A DNA stretch of 64,000 nucleotides, taken from positions 372,001-436,000 of the forward strand of contig NZ_WQBE01000001.1 of assembly GCF_013032005.1 (NCBI RefSeq), written 5' to 3'. Positions 27,340 to 35,323 of this stretch are shown here, piece after piece. The DNA is from Ruegeria atlantica. GTDB taxonomy: Bacteria; Pseudomonadota; Alphaproteobacteria; Rhodobacterales; Rhodobacteraceae. The notes beneath the pieces are model-generated. The model made no database searches. It worked only from the letters and a program-made list of their open reading frames with translations, and was not told where the DNA came from. A program made the position numbers and the translations under genes. Numbering within the stretch: the stretch's first letter is position 1; each line of letters opens with the position of its first letter.

Positions 27340-28565
27340 CGCGCAAGGTTCTATTGGTCGATGATGACGCCGCCGTTCGCGAGGCATTGGCGCAGACGTT
27401 GGAATTAGCAGAATACCATCCGGTCACGGCGGGGTCGTTTGTGGCGGCCAAGGACCACATTCGTGATGATTTTCCGGGTGTGATCGTGTCGGATATCCGC
27501 ATGCCGGGGCGGGACGGGTTTCACCTTTTGAACTACGCGAATGAGGTCGACCCGGAACTGCCGGTTGTTCTGTTGACAGGCGAAGGGGATATTCCCATGG
27601 CTGTGCGGGCCATGGGACAGGGCGCTTTCGATTTTCTGGAAAAACCCTGTGCGGCTGCGGACCTGCTTGAGGTGTTGAATAAGGCTTTTGCTGCTCGCGC
27701 TCAGGTTCTGGAACGGCGAGCCTTGAAGAACGAACTGATGCGCGGAGATCCGGCCGCGCGATTGCTGTTCGGTCTATCCGCACAGGCCGAAGCGTTGAGA
27801 GAACGTGTTCGGACCGTCGCCCCCACCGGGGCCGAAGTATTGGTTACCGGGCCCGCAGGCAGCGGGATTTCGAAAGTGGCCGAGGTCGTTCATCTGATGT
27901 CGCCGCAGGTTCATGGCTCGTTCGTGAAACAGCCGTCCTCGGGTCTGACGCCTGAGGCGCTGGTCCAGGTTTGCGAAGATGCCGCGGGGGGATCACTGTT
28001 TTTGGATGAGATTTCAGCTATGCCAGAGGCCACTCAGTATGCCGCGCTGGAGTTGGTTGAGCAGGGCGTGGGCGCGCGTATTTTGGCGGGCACAACGGCT
28101 GATTTGGCCGCACTGTCTGCTAAGGGGCGGTTTCATGCGGACCTGTTCTATCGCTTGGATGTGATGCGCGTGCGCATTCCGTCTTTGGCGGAACGGCCTG
28201 AGGATATACCGGTGATCTTTCGCCACTATGTGGCTCAGGCCGCCGAACAGTCGGGCATTGCGGAACCCGAGATAACATCGGATCACCTCGCCACGCTCAT
28301 GGTCAGAGAATGGCCAGGGAACGCGCGATCCTTGATGTCTGCGGCGATGCGATTTGTTCTGGGGATGCCCGAAGAGGTTTCACAAGCCGTCGACTTGGGG
28401 CTGAGCGAACAGATGGCGCGGGTTGAGAGGTCATTGCTGATTGCAGCGCTGGGGCGGCACAACGGCAAGGCATCAGAGGCGGCAAAGGCGCTGAAGCTGC
28501 CGCGCAAAACCTTCTATGACAAACTGGCCAGATATCAGATTCGCCCAGAGGATTACCGCAGGTAG
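27336..28565 (+). CDS. DctD-like response regulator with degenerate AAA+ domain
   Basis: A 409-residue NtrC-type regulator. The receiver domain (residues 1-115) is intact, with phospho-acceptor D53, T81 and K103. The central domain is abnormal. The Walker A region at 172-180 reads GPAGSGISK, so the nucleotide-binding Lys is replaced by Ile. The part that should hold GAFTGA is deleted: residues 196-215 run straight into Walker B (GGSLFLDEI, 218-226). The arginine-finger region (FHADLFYRLDV), WPGN and the C-terminal Fis-type helix-turn-helix are kept. It probably cannot drive sigma-54 promoters; R. capsulatus NtrC, which lacks GAFTGA and works with sigma-70, is the precedent. Confidence 0.88.
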   Translation: MTRKVLLVDDDAAVREALAQTLELAEYHPVTAGSFVAAKDHIRDDFPGVIVSDIRMPGRDGFHLLNYANEVDPELPVVLLTGEGDIPMAVRAMGQGAFDFLEKPCAAADLLEVLNKAFAARAQVLERRALKNELMRGDPAARLLFGLSAQAEALRERVRTVAPTGAEVLVTGPAGSGISKVAEVVHLMSPQVHGSFVKQPSSGLTPEALVQVCEDAAGGSLFLDEISAMPEATQYAALELVEQGVGARILAGTTADLAALSAKGRFHADLFYRLDVMRVRIPSLAERPEDIPVIFRHYVAQAAEQSGIAEPEITSDHLATLMVREWPGNARSLMSAAMRFVLGMPEEVSQAVDLGLSEQMARVERSLLIAALGRHNGKASEAAKALKLPRKTFYDKLARYQIRPEDYRR

Positions 28566-28589
28566 TCGCAGGTTCTCCCGCCCCCTTTG

Positions 28590-28646
28590 ACCGCATTATC
28601 ATGCGGTTAAAGGCGTTGGGCAGGGCAGCCCGCTGGTGCGGGCTGC
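28590..28646 (+). terminator. Two hairpins after dctD, possible 3' end
   Basis: ACCGCAT-TATC-ATGCGGT at 28590-28607 and GCAGCCCGC-TGGT-GCGGGCTGC at 28625-28646 are both perfect stems with 4-base loops. They lie directly after dctBD. The missing T-run makes intrinsic termination doubtful; they may protect the 3' end of the message. Confidence 0.45.
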
Positions 28647-28697
28647 GGTTGGATCAAGCCAAGAGAGACCTGATTCTTTCGAAGTGATTCGAGAGAA

Positions 28698-28745
28698 GTG
28701 CGAGAATCCGCACAACGATCGTCAAGCGTGTGCGGATTTTCACAC
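28698..28745. promoter_or_regulatory. Pair of matched operator-like elements upstream of dctP
   Basis: 28698-28713 read on the minus strand is GTGCGGATTCTCGCAC; 28730-28745 on the plus strand is GTGCGGATTTTCACAC. They match at 14 of 16 positions, are internally palindromic at the ends, lie in opposite orientation, and their centres are 32 bp apart (about three turns). They stand about 190 bp before dctP. Binding by the adjacent DctD-like regulator is inferred. Confidence 0.65.
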
Positions 28746-28937
28746 AGCGGGTCATGTTGCGTTATAGGTTAATCGAAAGTTCACCATTTAACAGACTAAT
28801 TTAAAAGGGAAAAAATTCGAATGTGGCGCATTGTAACAAATCGTTGAGCCGTACCTGCTGATTCAGTTCACTTCCCGGCATCCGGCGCTGATCAAGCGCC
28901 AATTGGAGTATCTAGGAAGTCCGGGAGGAAAAGGCTG

Positions 28938-29939
28938 ATGAAATTTCTGACAACCGCTGCAACGGCGATTGCACTGTCCGCAATTGCGACGACTGGCATG
29001 GCGGCTTGCGACGACGGTGAAATCGTTGTGAAGTTTGCGCATGTGACGAACACTGATAAGCACCCCAAAGGCATCGCGGCATCGCTGCTGGAACAGCGCG
29101 TGAATGATGAGATGAACGGCGTGATGTGCGTTGAGGTCTATCCGAACTCAACACTTTATAACGACGACAAGGTGCTTGAGGCGATGCTGCAGGGCGACGT
29201 GCAATTGGCTGCACCGTCGCTGTCGAAATTCGAGAAGTTCACTAAGCAGTTCCGCCTGTTTGACCTGCCGTTCATGTTCAAGAACATCGACGCTGTGGAT
29301 GCATTCCAGGCCTCGGCGGAAGGTCAGGCAATGAAAGACAGCATGCAGCGCCGTGGCCTGCAAGGTCTGGCGTTCTGGCACAATGGCATGAAGCAGATGT
29401 CGGCCAACAAGCCGCTGGTTGATCCGTCGGATGCGGATGGCCTGAAGTTCCGCGTACAGTCTTCGGACGTGCTGGTTGCACAGATGGAGGCCATCGGCGG
29501 CAGCCCGCAGAAAATGGCCTTCTCGGAAGTGTACGGCGCGCTGCAACAGGGCGTTGTGGACGGGCAGGAAAACACCTGGTCGAACATCTATGGCAAGAAG
29601 TTCTTTGAGGTGCAGGACGGCATCACCGAGACCAACCACGGCATTATCGACTATCTGGTCGTAACCTCGGTGGATTGGCTGGACAGCCTTGATCCAGAAG
29701 TGCGTGAACAGTTTCTGACCATTCTGGCAGAGGTTACCGAGACCCGGAACAAAGAAGCCTTTTCTGTGAACGAAGCGGCCAAAGCCTCGATCACCGACGC
29801 GGGTGGAATCATTCGTGATCTGAACCCCGAACAGCGTCAGGCCTGGGTCGATGCGATGAAACCGGTTTGGGACAAGTTCGCCGACGACGTGGGTCAGGAC
29901 AAGATCGACGCTGCTCAGGCAATCAACGCCGGGTTCTGA
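28938..29939 (+). CDS. dctP: TRAP transporter substrate-binding protein
   Basis: A 333-residue periplasmic receptor of the DctP family with a cleavable signal peptide (MKFLTTAATAIALSAIATTGMA). KFAHVTNTDKHPKG and the DVQLAAPSLSKFEKF block are family features, and LKFRVQSSDVLV contains the arginine that binds the substrate carboxylate. Neighbouring dctQ and dctM complete the transporter. Similarity to C4-dicarboxylate receptors is strong, but TRAP substrate range cannot be fixed from sequence. Confidence 0.92.
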   Translation: MKFLTTAATAIALSAIATTGMAACDDGEIVVKFAHVTNTDKHPKGIAASLLEQRVNDEMNGVMCVEVYPNSTLYNDDKVLEAMLQGDVQLAAPSLSKFEKFTKQFRLFDLPFMFKNIDAVDAFQASAEGQAMKDSMQRRGLQGLAFWHNGMKQMSANKPLVDPSDADGLKFRVQSSDVLVAQMEAIGGSPQKMAFSEVYGALQQGVVDGQENTWSNIYGKKFFEVQDGITETNHGIIDYLVVTSVDWLDSLDPEVREQFLTILAEVTETRNKEAFSVNEAAKASITDAGGIIRDLNPEQRQAWVDAMKPVWDKFADDVGQDKIDAAQAINAGF

Positions 29940-30059
29940 TCCCGGTTGAGGCCGCGCGTCAGGGGGCTGGGGAGTTGCTGACGCGCAGGCCGGGCGGGCC
30001 GACATAACAGGCCCGCCCGCTATCACTCTCATCACAAAAAATTTGCGGGGACTAAAGAG

Positions 30060-30737
30060 ATGTCTGGTGCGAAATCCGGCCAAGGCGGGCTGGTCGACCA
30101 TATCGAAGAAACCCTGATCGCGTTGTTGCTGGGCCTGATGACGGCCGTGACCTTTGCCAATGTGATCGCGCGGTTCGTGTTTAATTCCAACATTCTGTGG
30201 GCGCTTGAGCTGACGGTGTTCACCTTTGGCTGGCTGGTGCTGCTGGGGGCGTCATATGCGGTGAAAAAGCACGCGCATCTTGGTGTGGATGCCATCCTGA
30301 ATATGCTGGCCCCGGCGCCACGTCGCGTTCTGGCGTTAGTTGCGGTGGGGTGCTGTCTGGTGTTTTCGCTGCTGATGCTCAAAGGCGCGTATGACTATTG
30401 GGCTGTATTCGCTGATCTGCCGCCCACGTCGGGCCGTTGGTTCCCGACAGGTTTCAATTTCGACGCCCGCAGTCAGAGTTTCTACGAGGTCGACGATATC
30501 CCCATGGTCGCGCCGCTGCGATTCCTGGAAGCGATGATCAACTACGACGAGGCCTACGAGAAACTGCCTAAAGTCGTCCCGTATTTCATCCTACCGTTGT
30601 CGATGCTGCTGCTGGTGATCCGCTTTACGCAGGCCGCCATTCAGATCTGGCGGGGCGAGGCCGATCGCATTGTCGCCAGCCATGAGGTTGATGACGAGAT
30701 CGAAGAAGTGCGCGCTCAGCAAGGAGAGCATGACTGA
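30060..30737 (+). CDS. dctQ: TRAP transporter small permease
   Basis: The 225-residue DctQ subunit with four predicted membrane helices (around residues 19-37, 50-66, 90-112 and 178-198). The hallmark is FGWLVLLGASYAVKKHAHLGVD. The long loop between the last two helices makes it larger than minimal DctQ proteins. It shares one base with the dctM start (TGATG), so the two permease subunits are made together. Confidence 0.9.
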   Translation: MSGAKSGQGGLVDHIEETLIALLLGLMTAVTFANVIARFVFNSNILWALELTVFTFGWLVLLGASYAVKKHAHLGVDAILNMLAPAPRRVLALVAVGCCLVFSLLMLKGAYDYWAVFADLPPTSGRWFPTGFNFDARSQSFYEVDDIPMVAPLRFLEAMINYDEAYEKLPKVVPYFILPLSMLLLVIRFTQAAIQIWRGEADRIVASHEVDDEIEEVRAQQGEHD

Positions 30738-32113
30738 TGGACGTAGTATTTCTTTTCTCGATGGTCATCGGCCTGCTGCTGATCGGGGTTCCGATTGCGG
30801 TGGCTCTGGGCCTAAGCTCGACCCTGTTCCTGCTGATGTATTCCGACAGTTCGCTGGCTTCGGTGGCTGGCACCTTGTTCGAAGCGTTTGAGGGGCATTT
30901 CACACTGCTGGCGATCCCGTTCTTTATCCTCGCGTCATCATTCATGACGACGGGCGGTGTAGCGCGGCGGATCATCCGGTTTTCGATTGCCTGTGTGGGC
31001 CATTTGCCGGGCGGTCTTGCAATCGCGGGCGTGTTTGCCTGTATGTTGTTCGCGGCGCTGTCGGGGTCATCTCCGGCGACTGTTGTGGCCATCGGCTCGA
31101 TTGTGATCGCAGGGATGCGCCAAGTGGGTTATTCCAAGGAATTTGCCGCCGGCGTGATCTGTAACGCGGGTACGCTGGGCATTCTGATCCCACCGTCAAT
31201 CGTGATGGTTGTGTATGCCGCGGCCGTTGAAGTCTCGGTCGGGCGTATGTTCCTTGCCGGTGTTATTCCGGGCCTGATGGCCGGTCTGATGCTGATGATC
31301 ACCATCTATGTCATGGCTAAGGTCAAGAACCTGCCGAAAGGTGAATGGAAAGGGTGGGGCGAGGTCTTTACCTCGGCACGTGAAGCCGGTTGGGGCCTGT
31401 TCCTGATCGTCATCATCCTTGGCGGGATCTATGGCGGTATCTTTACCCCAACCGAAGCTGCTGCTGTGGCTGCCGTCTATGCGTTCCTGATTGCTAGCTT
31501 TGTCTACAAGGATATGGGGCCACTTAGCACGGAAGAGGGTCAGGCGAACCTGCCGCTGATCAAGAAACCCTATGCACTTATCACGGCCTTCTTCCACCCT
31601 GACACCAAGCATACGTTGTTCGAGGCTGGTAAACTGACCGTCACGCTACTGTTCGTCATTGCCAACGCTCTGATCCTCAAGCACGTGTTGACGGACGAAC
31701 AGGTGCCACAGCATATCGCCAGCGCCATGTTGTCGGCGGGTCTGGGACCGGTGACGTTCCTGATCGTGGTAAACGTGATCCTGCTGATTGGCGGTCAGTT
31801 CATGGAGCCTTCGGGCCTGCTGGTCATCGTTGCACCACTGGTCTTTCCGATTGCGATTGAGCTGGGCATCGACCCAATCCATCTGGGCATCATCATGGTG
31901 GTGAACATGGAGATCGGGATGATCACGCCCCCAGTCGGTTTGAACCTGTTCGTGACATCCGGCGTGGCGGGCATGCCGATGATGGGTGTGGTGAAGGCGG
32001 CGCTGCCGTTCCTGGCCGTCCTGTTCGTCTTCCTGATCATGGTGACGTATATCCCGTGGATATCGACCTTCCTGCCCAATACCTTCATGGGGCCGGAAAT
32101 CATAACGAACTAG
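30737..32113 (+). CDS. dctM: TRAP transporter large permease
   Basis: The 458-residue channel subunit of the TRAP transporter, which uses the sodium gradient. It is almost entirely hydrophobic with a DctM pattern: AIPFFILASSFMTTGGVARR, LFAALSGSSPATVVAIGS, GTLGILIPPSIVMVVYA and EIGMITPPVGLNLFV. At 458 residues it is slightly longer than average because of an extra loop near residues 255-285. A strong terminator follows 20 bp after the stop. Confidence 0.93.
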   Translation: MDVVFLFSMVIGLLLIGVPIAVALGLSSTLFLLMYSDSSLASVAGTLFEAFEGHFTLLAIPFFILASSFMTTGGVARRIIRFSIACVGHLPGGLAIAGVFACMLFAALSGSSPATVVAIGSIVIAGMRQVGYSKEFAAGVICNAGTLGILIPPSIVMVVYAAAVEVSVGRMFLAGVIPGLMAGLMLMITIYVMAKVKNLPKGEWKGWGEVFTSAREAGWGLFLIVIILGGIYGGIFTPTEAAAVAAVYAFLIASFVYKDMGPLSTEEGQANLPLIKKPYALITAFFHPDTKHTLFEAGKLTVTLLFVIANALILKHVLTDEQVPQHIASAMLSAGLGPVTFLIVVNVILLIGGQFMEPSGLLVIVAPLVFPIAIELGIDPIHLGIIMVVNMEIGMITPPVGLNLFVTSGVAGMPMMGVVKAALPFLAVLFVFLIMVTYIPWISTFLPNTFMGPEIITN

Positions 32114-32132
32114 CGACAAGAACCCTTCGTTC

Positions 32133-32164
32133 AGGCCGGGCAGCGCAATCTGCCCGGCCTTTTT
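32133..32164 (+). terminator. Terminator of dctPQM
   Basis: AGGCCGGGCAG and CTGCCCGGCCT form a perfect 11-bp stem with a 6-base loop, followed by TTTT. It separates the TRAP operon from the guanidine riboswitch that begins about 50 bp later. Confidence 0.92.
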
Positions 32165-32212
32165 CTTTGCCAGCCACTTGAAGTTGTGGCCAACCTTCCC
32201 ACATCGGTGGCA

Positions 32213-32256
32213 GAGGACGACCTCCCCATTAGGGTGATCATTCGGGACGACCCGAA
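32213..32256 (+). promoter_or_regulatory. Guanidine-II riboswitch (mini-ykkC)
   Basis: Two short hairpins, each with an ACGA tetraloop closed by G-C pairs: GAGG-ACGA-CCTC at 32213-32224 and TTCGGG-ACGA-CCCGAA at 32241-32256, joined by 16 bases. Tandem stem-loops with ACGR loops define the mini-ykkC/guanidine-II class. The second hairpin ends 7 bases before the ribosome site (CGAGG) of an SMR exporter gene, the commonest target of this riboswitch. Guanidine binding should free translation of the exporter. Confidence 0.92.
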
Positions 32257-32274
32257 GAGTTTCGAGGTGTCCTT

Positions 32275-32586
32275 ATGTCCTGGATTTATCTGTTGTTCGC
32301 TGGCCTGCTTGAAATCGTGTGGGCCGTCGCCATGAAGCAATCCGCGGGTTTCACGCGGCTTTGGCCGACCGCCATCATGGGGGTGTCCATGGTTGGCTCG
32401 TTCGGTTTGCTGGCCATGGCGATGCGTACACTGCCCTTGGGCACGGCCTATGTTATCTGGACCGGCATCGGCGCAGTAGGGGCGTTTCTTGTCGGAATCA
32501 TGCTGTTGGGCGAAACAGTAAATGTCGCGCGTATCATCGCGGCGGTTCTGATCGTGACAGGTCTGGTGACAATGAAACTGGCCTGA
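32275..32586 (+). CDS. sugE: SMR-family guanidinium exporter (SugE/Gdx)
   Basis: A 103-residue, four-helix small multidrug resistance protein. The essential Glu13 sits in LLEIVWAVAMKQS, and GTAYVIWTGIGAVGAFLVG is the Gdx/SugE signature rather than that of EmrE-type drug pumps. Gdx proteins exchange guanidinium for protons. The guanidine-II riboswitch directly upstream independently supports this function. The 3' end is 8 bp from the convergent tpiA stop. Confidence 0.93.
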   Translation: MSWIYLLFAGLLEIVWAVAMKQSAGFTRLWPTAIMGVSMVGSFGLLAMAMRTLPLGTAYVIWTGIGAVGAFLVGIMLLGETVNVARIIAAVLIVTGLVTMKLA

Positions 32587-32594
32587 GCTACCGC

Positions 32595-33344
32595 TCAGGC
32601 CTTTTGCAGCGCATCAATAATGCCCGAGAAGTCCTGCGCCTTCAGGCTGGCGCCACCGACAAGCGCGCCGTCCACATTCGACACGGCAAAGATATCGGCG
32701 GCATTGTTGGGCTTGACCGAACCCCCATACAACAGGCGCACGGACCGCCCGACTCCTTCGCCGAAGCACCGCTCCAGACGGTTGCGGATAAAGTCGTGAA
32801 CCTCTCCGATTTCTTCCAGCGTAGGCACCTTACCTGTGCCGATGGCCCAGATCGGCTCATAAGCGACGATCAGGTTTTCACCGGTCGACTGATCCGGGAT
32901 CGAACCCGACAATTGGCCGCCGATGATATCCAGCGTATTGGCGGCCTCACGCTGTTCCAGACTTTCGCCGACGCAAATGATCGCCTTCAACCCGGCATCC
33001 ATGGCTGCGCGGGCCTTGGCGCGGACGGTTTCGTTCTGTTCACCGTGATCTTCGCGACGTTCGGAATGGCCCAGAATGACGGCATTGGCTCCGGCATCGA
33101 CTAGCATATCCGCGCTGATATCACCCGTATGCGCGCCCGAGGGCGCAGCGTGACAGTCCTGTCCTCCAGTGGCGACACCGGTCTCGCGTACAGTTTCGGC
33201 GGCACGGTGCAGCAACGTTGCAGGCGGGCAGATCAGAATGTCGATCGTCGGCGAAGGAAAGGCGCGGGCCAGAGCGTCCAACTCGCTCAGCGCTGCTGTG
33301 GTTCCGTTCATCTTCCAATTCCCAGCCGCCAGCTTGCGCCGCAT
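32595..33344 (-). CDS. tpiA: Triosephosphate isomerase
   Basis: Interconverts dihydroxyacetone phosphate and glyceraldehyde 3-phosphate. Motifs: AGNWKMNG at the N-terminus, the electrophilic His in ILGHSERRE, the catalytic base in [11 protein letters not shown], and [10 protein letters not shown]. The start at 33344 has AAGGAG upstream and gives 249 residues; a frame extension to 33389 is unlikely. It is convergent with sugE. I see no gap-type operator upstream. Confidence 0.95.
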   Translation of the reverse strand: MRRKLAAGNWKMNGTTAALSELDALARAFPSPTIDILICPPATLLHRAAETVRETGVATGGQDCHAAPSGAHTGDISADMLVDAGANAVILGHSERREDHGEQNETVRAKARAAMDAGLKAIICVGESLEQREAANTLDIIGGQLSGSIPDQSTGENLIVAYEPIWAIGTGKVPTLEEIGEVHDFIRNRLERCFGEGVGRSVRLLYGGSVKPNNAADIFAVSNVDGALVGGASLKAQDFSGIIDALQKA

Positions 33345-33484
33345 ATCCCGATCTCCTTGAAATTCGTAAATTCTGGAACCGGATAGCATTGCCAGCTCGG
33401 GCTGACAATTGCGGTTCCAGCGCAGCCATCAAAACGGCAGCTTCCACCGCAGTCGAAGGTAGGGGGTCGTTAACTTCGGGGGAC

Positions 33485-33850
33485 TTAAGATTGAGAAGAC
33501 AGTTTTTCGTCGAATTTAATCGATTCGCCACACCCACAAGCGTCAACGACATTTGGATTGCGGAACTTGAACCCGGATTCCAGCAGCGAGACCTCATAGT
33601 CGATCTCGGTTCCGAACAAGAACATCTGCGCCATCGGTGCAATCATGATCCGTGCGCCATCCTGTTCTACGACTTCGTCGTTCGTTTCTGGCTGATCGAC
33701 ATAGTCCATCGTGTATTCCATGCCAGCGCAGCCACCTTTTTTGATGCCGATGCGCAGGCCCGCATGGCCGCCAGTATCCATCAGGCGGGCAATCTGCTCT
33801 GCCGCCTTAGGCGTCATGGTCACGGCCTGTTTGCCGGGAATGCCGAACAT
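33485..33850 (-). CDS. HesB/IscA-family iron-sulfur assembly protein
   Basis: A 121-residue A-type carrier that hands Fe-S clusters to target proteins. The three conserved cysteines are present, in KKGGCAGMEY and ACGCGESI. It may correspond to SufA or ErpA; with SufT encoded nearby (34586-34948) SufA is a reasonable reading, but the rest of the suf operon is not in the window. A monocistronic gene on the minus strand. Confidence 0.88.
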   Translation of the reverse strand: MFGIPGKQAVTMTPKAAEQIARLMDTGGHAGLRIGIKKGGCAGMEYTMDYVDQPETNDEVVEQDGARIMIAPMAQMFLFGTEIDYEVSLLESGFKFRNPNVVDACGCGESIKFDEKLSSQS

Positions 33851-34029
33851 TGTGATCTCCGTTGTCGCGCGTAGCCTTCAATTTAGTACCGACAGGACAA
33901 TGGCTCAAGGCATAGCAGCCATTCTTACCTAACAATTCGGAGCGTTGGTGATTGTTCTTGCGTTTTGAAACATGCTGACCTTAGCTGAGCACGGGTAATT
34001 TCAGGCAGTTAGATATAGGGTGAAGCAAA

Positions 34030-34365
34030 ATGACCAAGATTAATTTTACCTGCAAAAGCATTGCATTGGCGTCGGTTGTTGCCATGTCTCCGTTACTTGC
34101 AAGCGTGGCTTTAGCTGAGGCAAAGCTGGAAAGACACCCCGTTAATTGTGCAACTGCCGAAGGTGACCTGCGCGCAATTGCGGCCGAAAAAAAGCATGCG
34201 CAGGATCAGCAAGTGGAAAGTGTGGTATCAATTCTGCCCGCTGGGGCGCTTTTGGGTCTAATAACAGGAACCGAAAACAAGAGATTGTCCATGTTGTCAG
34301 GCGATTATGTAAAAGCCTTGGATGAACGAGCGGCGGAAATTAAATCCAAATGTGGCGTGCAATAA
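34030..34365 (+). CDS. Small secreted protein of unknown function
   Basis: A 111-residue protein with a signal peptide ending near LASVALAEA. The mature part is charged, contains two cysteines (in PVNCATAEG and the C-terminal KSKCGVQ) that may pair, and one hydrophobic stretch (VVSILPAGALLGLITG) that could be a membrane helix. I do not recognise a family. It stands alone between two minus-strand Fe-S genes, preceded by an AT-rich promoter region. Confidence 0.7.
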   Translation: MTKINFTCKSIALASVVAMSPLLASVALAEAKLERHPVNCATAEGDLRAIAAEKKHAQDQQVESVVSILPAGALLGLITGTENKRLSMLSGDYVKALDERAAEIKSKCGVQ

Positions 34366-34385
34366 GTCGCGCTTTAGCTTGAAAA

Positions 34386-34411
34386 AGACCGCTCTCGGGC
34401 AAGAGCGGTCT
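34386..34411 (-). terminator. Hairpin terminator, mainly for the minus strand
   Basis: AGACCGCTCT and AGAGCGGTCT form a perfect 10-bp stem with a 6-base loop. On the minus strand it is followed by a T-run (34382-34385), so it probably ends the sufT transcript. It lies 21 bp after the stop of the plus-strand secreted protein and may stop that transcript too. Confidence 0.75.
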
Positions 34412-34585
34412 AGTGTTCTGGTCGTTAAGCCGGGTCTTTAACGGGGGGCAAGCACAGGCCCGGCCAGCGCTTGGTGGGGTGCAAGCATGGACACGCGGAC
34501 ACTATCACCAGTTTTTGGTAACGGTTTTTTAACGCGGTGATGACAGAAATATAAAGCTTTTAGGTCAGGGGGTTATTTGCCCGGC

Positions 34586-34948
34586 TTACATAAAGCCAAG
34601 TTCAAGTCGCGCTTCGTCGGACATCATTTCCATGCCCCAGGGGGGTTCCCATGTCAGCTCGACGTCAACCTCTTTGATGCCTGCGACGGGCTCTACCGCT
34701 TCGACGATCCAACCAGGCATTTCACCGGCAACCGGGCAGCCGGGTGCGGTTAGCGTCATGATGATTTTCACCGCGTTTTCTTGAGTGATGTCAATCGTGT
34801 AGATCAGACCAAGGTCGTAGATATTCACCGGAATTTCAGGGTCAAAGACCGAGCGGCATGCTTCTACCACGTTGTCATATAGGGGGTGTTCAACGCTCGA
34901 AGGTGCAATCAGTGGGGTGCCTTCTAGGTGTTCACTCGGATGAGTCAT
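34586..34948 (-). CDS. sufT: Fe-S assembly protein SufT (DUF59/MIP18 family)
   Basis: A 120-residue protein of the DUF59 family. The motif VFDPEIPVNIYDLGLIY and the single conserved cysteine in TLTAPGCPVAGEMP are diagnostic; the C-terminal WEPPWGMEMMSDEARLELG is shared with SufT proteins at the end of suf operons. SufT acts in maturation of Fe-S enzymes such as lipoyl synthase and aconitase. About 220 bp of mostly non-coding sequence lies downstream. Confidence 0.87.
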   Translation of the reverse strand: MTHPSEHLEGTPLIAPSSVEHPLYDNVVEACRSVFDPEIPVNIYDLGLIYTIDITQENAVKIIMTLTAPGCPVAGEMPGWIVEAVEPVAGIKEVDVELTWEPPWGMEMMSDEARLELGFM

Positions 34949-35044
34949 TTGTGCCTCGGGTCTGTTACCTGAGCAATTATATAGGGAAAGCCAACGGCAG
35001 CGTCCAGAGGCGCAATGACGCCCCCTGAGGGGCGCCAGAAACTT

Positions 35045-35323
35045 TTAATCGTTAATGTCGTGCCGGAAGGTTTTCACCTGACCATGGGGCAGGGAATACA
35101 CCCGGCGCAACACCAACCAGGCGATCAGCGACAGTGCCGCAAAGATCAACAGAAGGATTGGCAGAGACGGTGTGAGACCGGGGATAACCAGCAACACCCC
35201 TGTAACAGCGGCCCCAATCGCAAAGCCCAGAAAGATAAAGCCGGGTAGTACGATCTCAAGGATACCCAAGGCCAGCGCTCCGGCCAGCCATAGCCACCAG
35301 GTCAGCCAGAAGGGATCGGCCAT
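35045..35323 (-). CDS. NfeD-like membrane protein
   Basis: A 92-residue protein with two or three membrane helices (LTWWLWLAGALALGILEIVLPGFIFLG, then AIGAAVTGVLLVIPG and LLLIFAALSLIAWLVL). This is the NfeD membrane module without its usual OB-fold domain. NfeD proteins pair with SPFH-family slipins, and the upstream gene is exactly that, sharing one base at the junction. Probable role in organising membrane microdomains or membrane proteolysis. Confidence 0.82.
   Translation of the reverse strand: MADPFWLTWWLWLAGALALGILEIVLPGFIFLGFAIGAAVTGVLLVIPGLTPSLPILLLIFAALSLIAWLVLRRVYSLPHGQVKTFRHDIND

Larger units (their letters stand above)
28566..28937. other. 372-bp non-coding region between dctD and dctP
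   Basis: Holds two perfect hairpins close to the dctD end (28590-28607, 7-bp stem ACCGCAT; 28625-28646, 9-bp stem GCAGCCCGC), neither followed by a T-run, then the two matched operator-like elements at 28698-28745 and an AT-rich stretch (about 28760-28840) likely to contain the dctP promoter. I find no TGGCAC-N5-TTGC sigma-54 promoter. The last bases (GGGAGGAAAAGG) are the dctP ribosome site. Confidence 0.7.

Noticed and set aside
27336..28565. Frameshift or pseudogene status for the DctD-like regulator
   Set aside because: The frame is intact from receiver to Fis-type helix-turn-helix and overlaps dctB precisely; only defined motifs are missing, which suggests evolved change rather than decay.
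28790..28860. Sigma-54 promoter (TGGCGC near 28824) upstream of dctP
   Set aside because: The TGG element has no TTGC/GC element at the required distance.
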